A DNA stretch of 64,000 nt from contig JAVTVJ010000002.1 of NCBI GenBank assembly GCA_034509425.1, forward strand, positions 1 to 64,000. The letters are read 5' to 3'. A program made the position numbers and the translations under genes. This stretch comes from Eopsaltria australis (taxonomy: Eukaryota; Chordata; Aves; Passeriformes; Petroicidae). This document shows positions 21,863 to 35,419 of the stretch, piece by piece. The stretch's first letter is position 1. Every line of letters starts with the position of its first letter. The notes under the pieces were generated by a model that was given only the letters and a program-made list of their open reading frames with translations, searched no databases and was not told where the DNA came from.

Positions 21863-24800
21863 AGAAATAATAGTTTTCCTCTTTTCCTTTGTGTTCAATA
21901 GTGTCAAAACAATGACTATGTACCTGTGGGGCAGTGGAGCTCTGTGACAGAAAATAAGCAGAAAATGGTATTTGGGACCCTTTAAACTGAAATCCCCAAT
22001 CCCCAGCAGTACTAAAGGTTAAGCTGCTTTGAAAGTCACTTGGCAGATACAGTAGCTTAAAATGCTCTATATAGGAAGATGTTAATTAACTTTTCAAAAA
22101 AGATACTACCTTGCAGGCACTGCTTTGTCATTGCCAGCTAAGGACAGTTCCCTGCCTGGCTCTAGGGACCAGAGGCAGGGAAACAAGCTGCCTGTGAGCA
22201 TCCAGGAGTGCGAGAGGGAAGGCAAGGAGCCAAGGGACTGCAGCTCCCCACAGCCTGAGCACACCTCACCCCGTGGCTCCATACTGCTCTGTGACACTGG
22301 GAGGCACCAGGGCAGATACCAAAACAGTGAATGCTTCCCAGTCCAGTGGTCTTGTTATGGGGAAAAGCAGAAGGGAGTGGGAGGTCAGGAAAAGATGGGA
22401 AGGAGGAGAGAGAGGCACTGATGGCTTCGTTTCTCTCTTCTCCAGATATGTTCTTTACAAACAGGCATGGGGAAGCAGAAATGCAATGGGAGCAAACATC
22501 TTACAGACCTCAGAGCTGGGTGAAGTTGATTATCAAGAAATATAGCAGGGGAACATCCATTTTTTAATAAATATATCTCTCAGGCCCAGGAAAACTAAGA
22601 ATTTGTCAGAGCTCTAGGTCAGTGAGCAAGTAGCCACCCTTTGCTGTTAGTTCTGCTTTTGCATTCTTGCCCACAACTGTTAATACTACACTGCTTTTAC
22701 ATTATTCATACATTGACAGATGTGGAGGCTGGACATGGAAATGTAGAAGTTAGGAGATAAAAATTATTTTTTTAATTAGCTTTGAAAAAATTCTTATTTA
22801 TCATTTTTGTACAGAACCTTCCTCATTATATGAAAGAAAGAAAGAATTACACTTTAGGAAACAGTAAGTTACAGTTCAGAGACCCGTACACAGAAACTCA
22901 GATAATATACAACATATATAACTTTAGAATCCAGTCAGTATCCACTCCAGGAAAAACTAGCTAAAAAACAAACTCATGTGTGACTGGATACAACCACTAC
23001 CTATAGGCAGCCACTGATATTTTTAGTAGTAACTAATGAAAGTCTACCCTTGATGCTATTGCACAGAACAGGCTTCTTACCTAGCCTCAGAGGCACAAGG
23101 AGCACAGCTGTCAGGGGGCTGCCAAGGCAATTTGCTTGATGCAGAGTGAATGTTACACGCCTGCGTGCACAAGCACACATGCACTCAGAGAACTCCTCGT
23201 TGGGCTTAGCTGCAATTAGGAACAGGGGAAAACTTGCTTGAAATATATTTATTTTGATTAAAGGCTTTCATTTTACAATATCCCCACTTCTCTTTTTATC
23301 ATATCATCCCACAGACCTTGCTACTGGTCCATTTAATCCAATAACTTTTCTCCTGAAAGAAGTCAGCATCAGACATGATCTCTCAAGTGGGCAGGTAGGG
23401 ATACCCTGCTGGAAGGTGCCCTTGCAGTGCTGTAGCAGCTGGCATGGGGACAAGACATGCCAGAGCTTACAATGAATTGCATGTGGTTCATGCACACATT
23501 TGTCAAAACAGGCAAACATAGTTTGCTACGATCTCATAACAATATAACAATAAAATATTCAAAGCTTCATTCAGGAGGAAAGCAAGAGCAAAGGGATGCA
23601 CTGGGACTTTGCTCCTCTTTCCCACTTCCCTACTGCTCTATTGCCCACACACTGTGAACACTCTATCTGATGCTATATAAACCAAGCACAGATACTTTTC
23701 ATCAACAGCACAATGCTACAAACATGCAGTTAGACTGGGTCCTGTATTTTTCATCACTTTTTTGGACATATAATGCATTGTCATACTCCATTTCATGAAG
23801 GTTGGATGTAGTTTGCCTCTCCTTGTGACCTGTTCTTCTATGCATCCTTACTATGTCCTTCTTTGTGAACTCACATTTGAAAAGTCCAATTTGGTTCCAC
23901 AGAATTTTCTCCAGCCTTTTAAATAATCTTCACCACCTCCATTGCAAATGCCCAGAAGGATTTGGCATGTTTTTTCTTGAGAACTACCAGAACTGGAACA
24001 AGTATTCTAGAAGAAGATGTCCCATGAATTTATGGGTTGACATGATGTTCTGGATATTTTTGAAAACTCTTTCAAATCTAGAATTTTGCTTGCTTTTCTA
24101 ATCTCTTTTATCAAGAGCTAGATCCAGTCCAGTTCTTCTAGTGGCAGTATTTTTAAACTATATAATCTCTACTGATGTGCATTCCTACACATTTTCATGC
24201 CCACCTCATGGTCAGTAACCTCTGGGAGAGTGCCAGAGTGCTATCCAAAGCCTTTTGGTGCACTCAGGCTGTCAGATGGTCCTTCCTGCCAGGAGGATAC
24301 AAAAATTAGAACCTACCTATACCAACAAAGGTTTTTGAGCAAAAGGGAGGATAAATTAAAAGTCCATCATAACCCTGCTTTATAGAGATTTAAAGGGTAT
24401 TGTTTTCTTTTCTCATTTTAAATGTTACCAGAAATTTAAAATCAAAATAACCATAAAATGCTTTATGTTTCAATGTGCCAGATTTTAGGATACAAAATAT
24501 CACAATCAGATGATGAACTTTACAGATATGGGCAAGTTTTCTTTAAAGCATCAAAATTCATAGATATTTCTCTTTAAGAACATTTTTGCCTATCTAGTAT
24601 TTCAATGGGAGTTGCAGAAAATTCTTTGTGATGTAAAATGCCCACTAATTACCATGGGCCTAAGCCAGCTTCAGAATAATTGGTGAGATTCAGAGATCAG
24701 CAAGATGAAAACTTGGTGTCCATTTGCATATGTCAGAAACTAATCTCATATGTCTGGACATTTACTGATGTGTGTTCTCTGCAACTGCTTCTGTGGAGAG

Positions 24801-27800
24801 AGGAGGGCAACTAAGATACAAGCTTTACAGAGACCCTGAAGTGCTTCACTTTTATTGGGAGACTGCACTTGGAAGCTCCAAGCTGTCACAGTAAAATCTG
24901 AAACTCTTCCTACATTTAAATTGGGGCAGACAGCAGTTACAGCATCGGGAATATTGAAGTGTTGGGATTTGAGCACAAATATGTAAACTCCAGGGTGTTT
25001 TCATTAGGAAACCACTTGAAGGAATTGTTGCAGTTTTATGAAATTTTGGAGTAAAACCGTGAATGTTTCTTACATTATTTACTAATTTTGGTGAAGTGAT
25101 GAATGCCTTGAAATCTTATTTAAATGATGGCAGTTTAGACTTCTTAGCATGACTTAAGATCATGTCATACTTTGGCTTGGAAACACAAAACACTTTTCAT
25201 AAAAAACAGCCTAGCGATCCCAAAAACTAAAGTTTCTGTCAATAATAGCAAGAGTTCAGTCAAAAATTTAATGAAAAACAGTGGGAATAGGTAAAATCTC
25301 ATATTCAAGTCCACCATTTCTTTTTCAGAACAAACAGACCTAAAACCTTGATTTCAGGTAGCAGATAGCTATAATTAGAACAAAAATATCTGAAAACCAC
25401 TTGCCTCTACTAAAACGTTAAAAAAACAGAGCATACCTCAGTTTTGGATCTGCCACACACTGTTGGGGACTGGGTTGAAGCACTAATGATGGCAACAGCT
25501 CCTGGTTTTGATTCAGGTGACCATTTCAAGTTTAATCCCATTCCATACACAGGTCTTAATCACTGCTGCTACCATACACCAAAAAATACCCACTTCCCTG
25601 TCTTCACCATCACCAGTCACCTTCACTGCAGTGCAGAAACAAGAATCCCCCTTTCAGGAACAGGCCACATTCATGTGCAGACTGAAATCTTCCAGTAGAT
25701 CCTGCTTCTAGATTGGCCCAGAAGCCAGTGAACATTTTCTATCTGCACCTCATTATATAGAAATTCCTGTCAAGGCTTTATGGCCACTCCATCTGAAACA
25801 GCAACCAGAAGGGAAAAGACCATAAGGCACCTGCACAGGCTTATGTGAAACCGCATTTCATCTTTAGCAACCAGGATAAGGTATGACTAAGAGCTGCAAA
25901 GGGTAGAGGTTAAGAGAGCTAGGGAAAAGGTCAAGAAAACCAGCAACAGAAGGAAAAGGTTACTCTGCATAGCAGGCATGCCAGTTTGCAGGTCTGTTCC
26001 TTAGGGAATCTGCACAAGCCCCTAACCATGATGCTTAATATTTCTGCACATCTCCAATAGAAACATCTAACTGCTGGAATTCTCAATCCAACATGTATCC
26101 CACATGCTGTCCAGTAAAACTCCACCTTGCTGGGTTTTTCCATAAATATGATCAGAGTAACCCTTTTATTTTTCTGTTTGCCTGAAATAAGGCTCCGGAA
26201 CAGCCTGGTCCTGCAGGCAGGATCCCCACAATCTATTCTCTACCATCCCTGTATCCTCCTTTCACCACCCACAGCCTCTTCTCTCCCCTCAGTCTGTCTC
26301 TTGGCAATAAATCATTCACTGTGTCAACCTGTGAAACAGCTTTGCAAAGGGTGAACAGAGCTAGCAGAACCATCACCTCCTGCACACAGCAGGAATGTTG
26401 CTGGAAGAATTGGTGCTGCCATGCACTGGTAGGGCACACAGGGCTCTTTACTCCCCCATTTCTGTATTTCTGAAGGCATGTCCTGAGCAGACCCTGCAGG
26501 GAAGGGGAGATGCCTGACCATCCACAAACTAGGACACTGCACAGAGACAGCCAGAGCTTTTGCTGTGTTGGAACAGGAGGTTTCTACAAAAGCAGAGGTC
26601 ACTGGTGAGTTCTGTAAAAAGCATCCAAGGAGATGCCCATGGGAACTGGTGAGCATGCCAGGGGCAGCCAGCAGCAGATCCCTCTATGTGTGAAAAACAA
26701 CAGCCAAAAAAATAAAAAGAACATAAAGGAGAAGAAGAGGAGAACACCAAGAAATTATGTGCAATGAAATACACCAAGGCAAACAAAACTAATGTTAATT
26801 TACTGGAGGAAAACAAGAAGAAAAAGATTATATAATACTTGGAAGAGGAGATTGACAGCACAAATTGTCAGAGACACACACAAAAGAGTGGAAAGGTACA
26901 GCACATAAAGACAAGGAGCAGGGAGGAAAGTAGGAGAAAGTAATGAATGGGCAAGATGGTATTCTGTGGTGCAAAGAGAAAACCTCTTGAACACAGTAAC
27001 CAAGGACCAGAACAATGTGAAAACTGGTGCTCAAACTGGGATAATCTCAGCTCTCCCAGAGACCAAATAAGCTGTCATGTATGGGGGGGAAGGAGAGTGG
27101 GACAAAAAATCATGTAATAGGGACAAGTCAGCCTTACTCTAGCTCATGGCATTGAAGCTTTGAGAAGCATTCCCCAAAAAAATTGTGCAGAGTGTAGGAG
27201 AGGAATAACTTACATTTACAAACTCACAACACATGCTGCGAGCCAGGCAGCACAAAAAGCAGCTTATCAGAGTGGACATCAGCCTGGTTAATATCTGCTC
27301 TTCTCTGGTACATCAGATCCCAGTGAGAGGGGGAGCTTAGTCCATCCTGCATAGTGCAGTGGAAAACGCTGCCTTCATTAGCCACTGTTCTTTCAATTAC
27401 CCAGCAGCACTGTGCCTCTAGCAAACACAGTTTTTTCCACAGAGGGGGTTGGAGAAATGCACCAACTGAACAGAAATTACAACCTAGGTTCCCTGAATCT
27501 GGGGACTGATTCAACAGTTAAATTGCAATATTTGGCAGCTTCTCAAAACAGGGTCTAGTATCTCTTCCACAGTATGAAAACCTCTCACAGTAGTTTTCTG
27601 GTCACAAGGAAACATTGAAAAATATTGGCACCAAATATTATACCAAACATAACTGCATCCCAAGATGACAGCTGAGCACCAGGAAGCCAACCAGGAGCTT
27701 GGCCTGTTTCAAGTGCAACATGTCATCAGTGGCCTTTGCATCACTCTCCACCTCGGTCTGTAGCCCACTTGTTCACAACATCAAACCTGCCTTCCATGCA

Positions 27801-28089
27801 GTGGCTGGAAGGGATCCACAGCTGCATCACCAAGTGTTAGGTATGAGGTTGAGGCTCAGTGGCAAGAACAGGTAGCTGAGCATGGAGCAGCAAGGCCAAG
27901 CAGCAGGAGAGGATATGTCAGAGCATAGGATGTAGGGCAGTAGTGAGCACCTGGCCATGGTGCTGTACCTTCAGAGCTCAGTACATGAAATGCTTTCTGA
28001 AAATGTGTATCATTGGCAGAGGATGGCTTGGTCTTGCTTGATCTTTGCAGCTCTTCCTTTGCGTCAGCCAAAGTACAAGTGAGCCACTG

Positions 28090-28110
28090 TACAAGGGCCG
28101 GGCCCTTGTA
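28090..28110. other. Perfect 21-bp palindrome
   Basis: Two 10-bp arms, TACAAGGGCC and GGCCCTTGTA, are separated by a single G. The stem does not extend further. Confidence 0.9.
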
Positions 28111-28659
28111 GTCTGCTGACAGGACTTTTGGTGTTTGCAGTGGTGTCAGTGGGAAACAAGTCTGGATTGCTCCATGGCAGATCTCTGCTTTACCAGTTAT
28201 CGGCCTGAGAGGGGTGTCTCATGCTCCTGACCCCCACAGAGGAAGATTTGCTGGAGTTGCCTTGTTTTAAGAGCTTGATTTGCAGACCTCTGGGTCTTCC
28301 AGTCAGATGAGACAGGCCTGCACATCTTGTTTGTTTCTCAAGTACATTACCCAAGGGTTGCTTGTCAGGGTGTGGATTTCAGATAATTTTTTTGCAAGAT
28401 CCGATGGCTCCAAGATGTTTCTGTGAAGATGTGCTTGTGTCAGCTGTATTACATTCCTTTTTCTTCTTTCCCCTATCCAATACCTGAGATGGATGAATCT
28501 GCCTTAAAGCAGTGAGCGGGGCTGTTCATTCCCACAGAACTCTTGTTGTTACTTGCACAACAGGGTTCAAAGTGAATAGACAGCTCTAGCAGGGAGATCT
28601 TAAATCAAGCTCTCCTCAATCTACAGCAGCTCAGATAGCAAACTGCTGCTGATCAGTCC

Positions 28660-28945
28660 AATCAGCCACATCCAAGAAGAGTTCAAAGGAGAAGAGGTGC
28701 AGGAAAAAAGCTACCAGAATTGTCAGGGGAGATTAAGAAAGATGTCCTTGCTCAGCCTCTAACTAAGCAAAAACTGAAAGGTGATAGGATAGCTTTTTAT
28801 AAATATCCCTCGAGGAAGGGGAATACCAGGGAGTGAAAAGAGCTATTCAAACTGGAAGACAGCCTTGGAACAAGAACAAATGGTTATAAATGGGCCTCAA
28901 ATAGTTCTAGGATGGAAATTGAGTTTTTAACCGTTGCAGTCATGA
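28660..28945 (+). mobile_element. Old CR1-like fragment
   Basis: TTTATAAATATCCCTCGAGG, a GGGAATACCAGGGAGTGAAA block and AACAAGAACAAATGGTTATA follow the order of an ancient CR1 3' region in sense orientation. Divergence is high and the ends are uncertain. Confidence 0.5.
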
Positions 28946-30620
28946 GGATCTGGCACAAGCAAGACTGTGAACAGTGTACTGAGGCAAAGCACCTAATTTC
29001 ACAGTCTAAATGTTCAGGAATATACCTTCTATCCTTAATTCATCCCAACAATTTAAACTCAAGGAAATCAAGAGGAGGAAGATGAAACTCTTCCTCCAAA
29101 TCTGTTGGGGGAAAAGTCCAACAATCATCGAACAACATAAATGAAACTGGTCTCTGACAAATGGCATGCACTGACAGCTCCTCTGTCACAAGGCAGAACT
29201 GAAGGAGGCTGTGACCATCAGATGCAGACATTTCCTCAGTGGGCACCACCATACAAAAAAGCTCAGTCTGAGCCACATGAGATGGCCAAGCACTTCCTAC
29301 TCACATTCAAAGCAGCAACAGAAACAGCCCTCAAAAATCTACATGTGAAGGGGAAAGCAGATAACTCTCACTCCTTTTATTCATGGTGCAAAGTCTTTGA
29401 AAGAGAACACAGCTGCAAGACACCCACAGTAAGACTGGTAGACACAGCACCTGGTTTGCCAAGTTGCACACAGGGTAGCAGAGCATAGCCAAAACACTCC
29501 AATGAGCCCTTGTGCTGGCCAGAACCCTAGGACAGACCTGGCTCACCTGTGCTTTCAAACAGGCACACTGAAATGCCTCAGACATCTGCAGGAATGACTC
29601 ATCACAAGGCAAAATCATGAACCAGAGCCAGGCAAACAGTTGCTGTCTGTAAACAAAAACAACAATAAACAAATAACCAGAATTGCTGGAAGTTAAATGC
29701 TGAATAAGTAAGATCAGAAAACAAATTTCCCCCCAGTCCATTCTGGCTGTGTGAAGAAAGTGTCCTGTTTTCTGTCCATCAGCAGTCTGGTCTGCATGGT
29801 GCCCTAGGAAGGCCCCCTCCTTTCCATCATCTCAGAGGCCAAGCTATGGTCTTCTCTTCCACAAGTCCCTTGGTCCATCCATGCACTCTGAGTTCCCTGT
29901 TTGCTCACTCTCTCCCCTCCTCTCTGCCCTGTCCTGAACCACCCACACTTCTCCCAGATGAGGCACATCTTTCCATCCCCAGGCATGGAAACTCAACTTG
30001 TTCAGCCAGGCTGAGGTAAATAGACATTCCTCTTTTCTTACCTGCCATACCTTTTTAAATAAAATGTGCAGCACATATTGTCCTTGTCCACAGATAGGTG
30101 TGAACATTCCTAACTTCTTTGTAAGTCACATTTGCTAACACAAGGACTTATTTCCTCAGGCACATAATCTTCCTTAATCAAAGAAACTGAAAGGGTAATA
30201 TCAAGTAATGTGACTGTAGTACCAGAACTTGTTTGGCATTTGTTGTATTTAAATTCTTTTTTTTTTTCATAGCTACATTCATAATTTCAGGCTTAACTAT
30301 TCTTGCAAAGTCTTTTTTCACCCCAAGAATAATAAGCATGAAGATCCTCAATACTCCTTCCAGTCCTTCTGCCAACTGCTCTTGAATTTGCCTTCATTCT
30401 TTGTAAATATTTGAAGGGCAGCTATCTCTTTGTAAACAAAACACTAGGCTTTCCCTGTTTGCCTTGGCTAGGATACTTGTGTTTATGAATGTAGCTAAGC
30501 TTCTATTTTATGACTATAAAATACCCTCAATATTCATCTTTCTGCTGATAAACAATTTTTTATACTGGGAAGCACATCAGAAAGACAATGTCAAACCCCC
30601 AATCCAAAGTAGCACCTTTT

Positions 30621-31125
30621 CACAGGATCATAGAATCATTTAGATTGGAAAAGACCTTTAAGATCATCAAGTACAACTGTTAATCTAACGCTGACACATG
30701 TACCAATAAACCATGTCCCCAAATGCCATATCCACACATTTTTTTGATACCTCAAGGGATGGTGACTCAAGCACTTCCCTGAGCAGCCTGTTCTAGTGCT
30801 TGGCAACACTTTCCATGAAGAAATTTTTCCTTAAACCTTCCCTGATGCAACTTGAGGCCATTTCCTCCTGTTCTATGACCTGTCATCTGGGAGAAGAGTC
30901 TGACCCCCACCTGGCTACAGCCTCCTTTCAGGCAGTTGTAGAGAACAATAAGGTCACCCCTGAGCTTCTTTTTTTCCTGGCTAAACAACCCCAGCTCCCT
31001 CTATCACTCCTCATGGGAGTGCTCCAGGCCCTTCACCAGTTCCCTTGGTCTTCTCTGGACTCGCTCCAGCACCCCAATGTCCTTCCTGAATTGAGAGGCC
31101 CAAAAGTGAGCACAGGATTCCAGGG
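30621..31125 (-). mobile_element. CR1 LINE 3' fragment, about 500 bp
   Basis: This starts CACAGGATCATAGAATCATT, the reverse of the CR1 terminus, and continues with GATTGGAAAAGACCTTTAAG, the CCCTGAGCAGCCTGTTCTAG block, and CTCGCTCCAGCACCCCAATG. It is the longest CR1 copy seen and has the standard layout. Confidence 0.92.
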
Positions 31126-34100
31126 CTCTGTGTGTATGTGACAACCTTAGAAGATACTCAAATGTATCTGTGCTTCTCTTGGTAGAATCTCGGGGTCCAC
31201 ACACCTCTGGGACCAATCCTTTCCCCACAGAGTCTCTAGACTAAAGACATCCTCTCTCGATTTCTCCCCAGGACAGAACACCTCTATTTCATTCCAGAAT
31301 GGCACAACAATTTTATAATGTTCTTTCTGATAGCATTTTGTACTAAAACAAAAAAGGCTTCCTTGGAAACCAAGATCAGATTATTAACATAGTCATGTGG
31401 ATTCTTTGTTAGGGCACTTTTGTCACCTCTTCTGCTGCTCCAGATTCGAATTGTCTGATGAGAGGCTAAAGAACAACAAATGGACTTTCTATTTCCAGCC
31501 AGTAATGCACCTATCAATCTTCTTTGCATTTACCCTGCCTTCCACCTTCATCAAATTCAGTAGCATCTGCAGTTGACACCCACTGTGTTCTGCACTACTT
31601 CTTGGGCAGCATTCCACCGAAAATACTGAATGGAAATGTCCTTGTAAATATTTTAAAAGGGAAAAAGTGGAGTCTGTGCAAACAGAGATGTGACGCAATG
31701 AAGTTTTTTTGTTCTTTTGATTTAGTTTGGTTTGTTTCTTAAACTCTACAGTTATAATTACTTTGTGAGTGCACAGAACAGTCAACAATAGGGGCTAGTT
31801 TTGTATGGAAAGGCCTTTAATCAACAATTCTGGGTTTACATTTTTACTAGCAACTGAATGCATATGAGCTAAAGGAAAAACCTCACAAACAGGACAGCAG
31901 ACATTAAATTTTATTATAGTAGCTTTGACTCATTGCCATCTAGGGAAGGGGAGATGCTTAATCGGAGATCTGAAATTAATTTGCTTTATATTATCCTTCA
32001 AACTGGAAAACTACTTTGGAGTACCAAGATTATTATCACATTCCCAGAGAGCATATAAATGTCACTTTCTGAAAGTCAAAGTTGAAACTGCAAACCGCAA
32101 AGATCTAATATTGTTACCACAACATTTATTACAGTCACATATCTTTATATTCCAGCTATTGCTGTTACACTAGAAGTTTGCTAATTCTTAAACATCTGCT
32201 GTGTGTTCAAGATACAAAAGAAGATGAGCTGTCTGCCTTGGGGGGGCTGTACATTTGGGCATATAATAAATCACATTGGGAATAGAAAGGAAGCATATTT
32301 AAGTCTTGCCATGAGGGGAAAGAACACCCTGCTGTATTTTAGCTGTTTCGTTATAACCCACTGGTATAAACACTATTTTGGAATAAAAGATAACAGAGGA
32401 AGTTATTCCAGAATGCTTTTGAGAAATGGGTATTCATAAACAGGCAGCATGTCAGTTCACTTCTGCAAGCTGCCTCTCAGTGTTTGTGTGTATCTGTGTG
32501 CATATCAAAGGAGAATGAGACTTTGTTTTAATACAGGACATCCAGAGAGAATAGGAACTCAGAATGGGAGCCAAAACCAGAACTCAAAGGGCCATTAACA
32601 CTCTGCATGTTCTTTCCCTGAAAGCTGATACATAAATATTTTTAATTCCTGTACCAAATATCAAGGCTCATTCATATGTGATGACAGGAGATTTAAAATA
32701 AAATTCTGAGCTTGAAGCATGGAAATGTCACAAGGGCTTTAAAAGCACTGCTCCTCATTGCGAGACAGGTAACAGTTAATATTTTTTTCATGTAGTGATT
32801 AAGAGCTCTCCCTGTCACCCATCTTTATGTAATCCTAGCGATACACAGTGGTGGGTTGCTAGCACAGAAGCACATAAATCACTGCTACAATGCTGGGAGA
32901 CAGAATCTGAAGTGTGTGGGAAGAAGTGCTATGGAAAGTGTACCCCACAGACAAGCTGAAGAAGGGAGCGTGAGGAGAGAGAGACAGGCTAATGTTACCA
33001 GTGCCCCAGAATCCCAAAACATGCTGTTGGAATCCCATCCAGCTTCTGCAGCATGGGAAGGGGTAGACAATAGTGCAAAGAGCATCTCTCCATGGTTAAG
33101 ATCTGCTTTTAATAACAGTTACTTTGTCAAGTCAAAAAGAAAGTAAATGGCAAGCAATTTGCTTTGGGCTGGAGTTAGGAGAAAACTTTCACCTACCCAG
33201 ATGGAGTTATATAAGGCTTCATGTTTTATCAGATCACTTGTCAGCTCCAGACAACAAATACTCTTTAGAAAGGTCTTACTTGCCCTCACTAAGAAGTTCA
33301 GGGCTTCAGATTCTGGAACCACAGTGCCACACAGCCTGTGCTTCTCCTAAGGGTGATGCCCAAGCACTCATCCCACAAATTAGTGGAAGGTGGTGGGAAT
33401 GGATGACTGTTTTATGTGCTTTGGGTGGCACATTCTTCAGCTGTGCCACAGCCTCCACGCAGGTCCCCTACCTGCTCTCACTAAGCAGCAGGGGCTCTGA
33501 TCTGCCTTGTGGCAAAGGCCCCCTCCAGTGTCTCACCTGCTGTTTGTGACTCCTGGCATGCACCAAGGTGCACCCCCATAGAGCTTCAACACATCCACCA
33601 GGGAGTTTGCAGCATCACATTTTCTGTGAGGAGGAGGGAGGTATTCCTGCCCAAGCCCGTGCCCAGGCCTACATCCTTCCTCCATTTCCCCAGACCAGCT
33701 GCACAGTTGTTTCAGGCTTCAGGGAAAGGTTTCACTCAAAAGGGTATGGTTATCATTGCACTGAAACATTTTGGAACTGGCAGAGCAGCTGTGTGGTAGT
33801 CCTCACTTCCCACTTTCCAAAGCATTCTCTCTCACTTCTTTCTACCTTGAAGTATGGCTTGTTTGTCAATGAGTCTCTGTGAGGAGGGAAGCCACAGCCA
33901 AGGCAAGCAGGTCTGCTCCTTTCCTGGCATGAGATTTGGGATGGTGCACAGCCCATGTGTTCATCCCAGCACCCTGTGCATGCAGTTTCTCTCTTTCCAC
34001 CATATTTCACAATAGGAGGAGCTACTGCTTGGCTCCTGTGTGTAACCCACAAGAGGCTGCTTTCCAGAGGGCCTGGGAGACTGGCCAGCAGCACTGCAGA

Positions 34101-35365
34101 GAGCTGTGTGAACAAGGGACACTAAATCTGGAGACAAAGCTGACTTCTAAAGGCTTCTGTTGCTCTGTGTGGTGCATTCAGCAGGCTTCAAACCACCACG
34201 GGAGCTTCTGTGGCTGCTTGTCATCATGCCTGCTTCTCATGGTGGATTATTGGAGGGCAGAAGATACAATAAACTCGAGGAAGGCAATTTGCATTTCTTA
34301 AAATGCTATGGCATAAAATGTAAATACTACTAACATTTCCCATATCAAACTATAGTTTTTGTGTGATTATCTTAACATTCGGAGATCTGGCTCTGACCAG
34401 TGTCGTGAAGCTCCTACTGTGGAAATTGCTTGGCTGGGGAATACCTGTCTGTGGTTTATATGGGATGCCTCTGCCAGGAACAACTGCAGGTTTTTGAGCT
34501 CAGCAGCTGTTTACTGAAGGTAGGTCACCTTGGGAAAATCAAGCTGGAAAAGGGAAAGGACAGAAGGAAAGCAGAAAAACATCCAAGAGCAAAATTAAGA
34601 GATTCAAGGGCAGGGTGAGAGTAGGAAGTAGGAAGACTGAGTGAGAGGCTGTTAGCACAGAAAAGAGAAGGCAAATCACAGTCTGCTTGTGTACCTACCC
34701 AGAGACAGAGGGACTTCCAAGGGAAGGGCAAGCTCTACCTACAGGACACTGCACTGGGGAGGGTGTCTTGCCCTGGGTGCTCAACCCACTCTGTCTCCCC
34801 AGGAAAGAAATCTCAGAGGTTCAGAAGTTCTGCACAAAGCTGCTTCATCTGATCACAAACCACAGTCTGACTGCAAAATCTGTTTGGGTGGGGATTTGTC
34901 TTCCTTTGTCGATCTTTCATCTCCTTTAGGACTGAACTTCCGGAGGGAGAGGACACCAGGCCAACAATAAAGGGTTGTTAAGTTTGATGATGACCTCATC
35001 AAGGGAAAGAGAGACTGCCATCATGGAGTGGTGTGGCTCTTCACAGGTAGAAATTACTCAGTCAGAGCTGATTTATGTTCCTGGGTCTGAGGCTTGGGAT
35101 TCTTTCCTCTGCTCATTGTTGCACTCTCAAAAAAAAACCCCCAAACTAGCATTTGTGATGTTTGATGTGAAAAATATCTTTCATCTGTAAAGGTGTAAAG
35201 CCAGAGTCCATGCATTGGTATGACTTTGTGGGAAAACTCTTGCTTAGGTCTGTTCCCTGTGTGTTAATTATAACAGGAACCTATTTCTCTGCTAAGCTTC
35301 AAGTTACGCCTCAAGCAATAAAGGTTTGTTGGTAAGTAGACAAAACCATTAACAGAAGCAGGAGC

Positions 35366-35419
35366 TATATGCTTTTTATATATAAGGAGTTATATGCAGC
35401 TTTTTTATATCTAAGGAGT
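35366..35419. repeat. Imperfect tandem duplication
   Basis: TATATGCTTTTTATATATAAGGAGT is followed directly by a second copy with four inserted bases and small changes. Two adjacent AT-rich copies of 25 and 29 bp. Confidence 0.7.

Larger units (their letters stand above)
18178..28659. other. Intergenic, about 10.5 kb, no gene seen
   Basis: Apart from the A/CCC tract at 21788 and the palindrome at 28090 I recognise nothing. Open frames stay below about 130 codons and lack known motifs. Confidence 0.55.

Noticed and set aside
26240..26345. Possible LTR poly(A) region around GGCAATAAATC
   Set aside because: No upstream TATA and no paired termini. A chance AATAAA is more likely.
35240..35335. 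Possible LTR end: AATAAAGG preceded by a small hairpin
   Set aside because: No TATA-like box at the right distance, no TG...CA ends with inverted repeats and no target duplication found.
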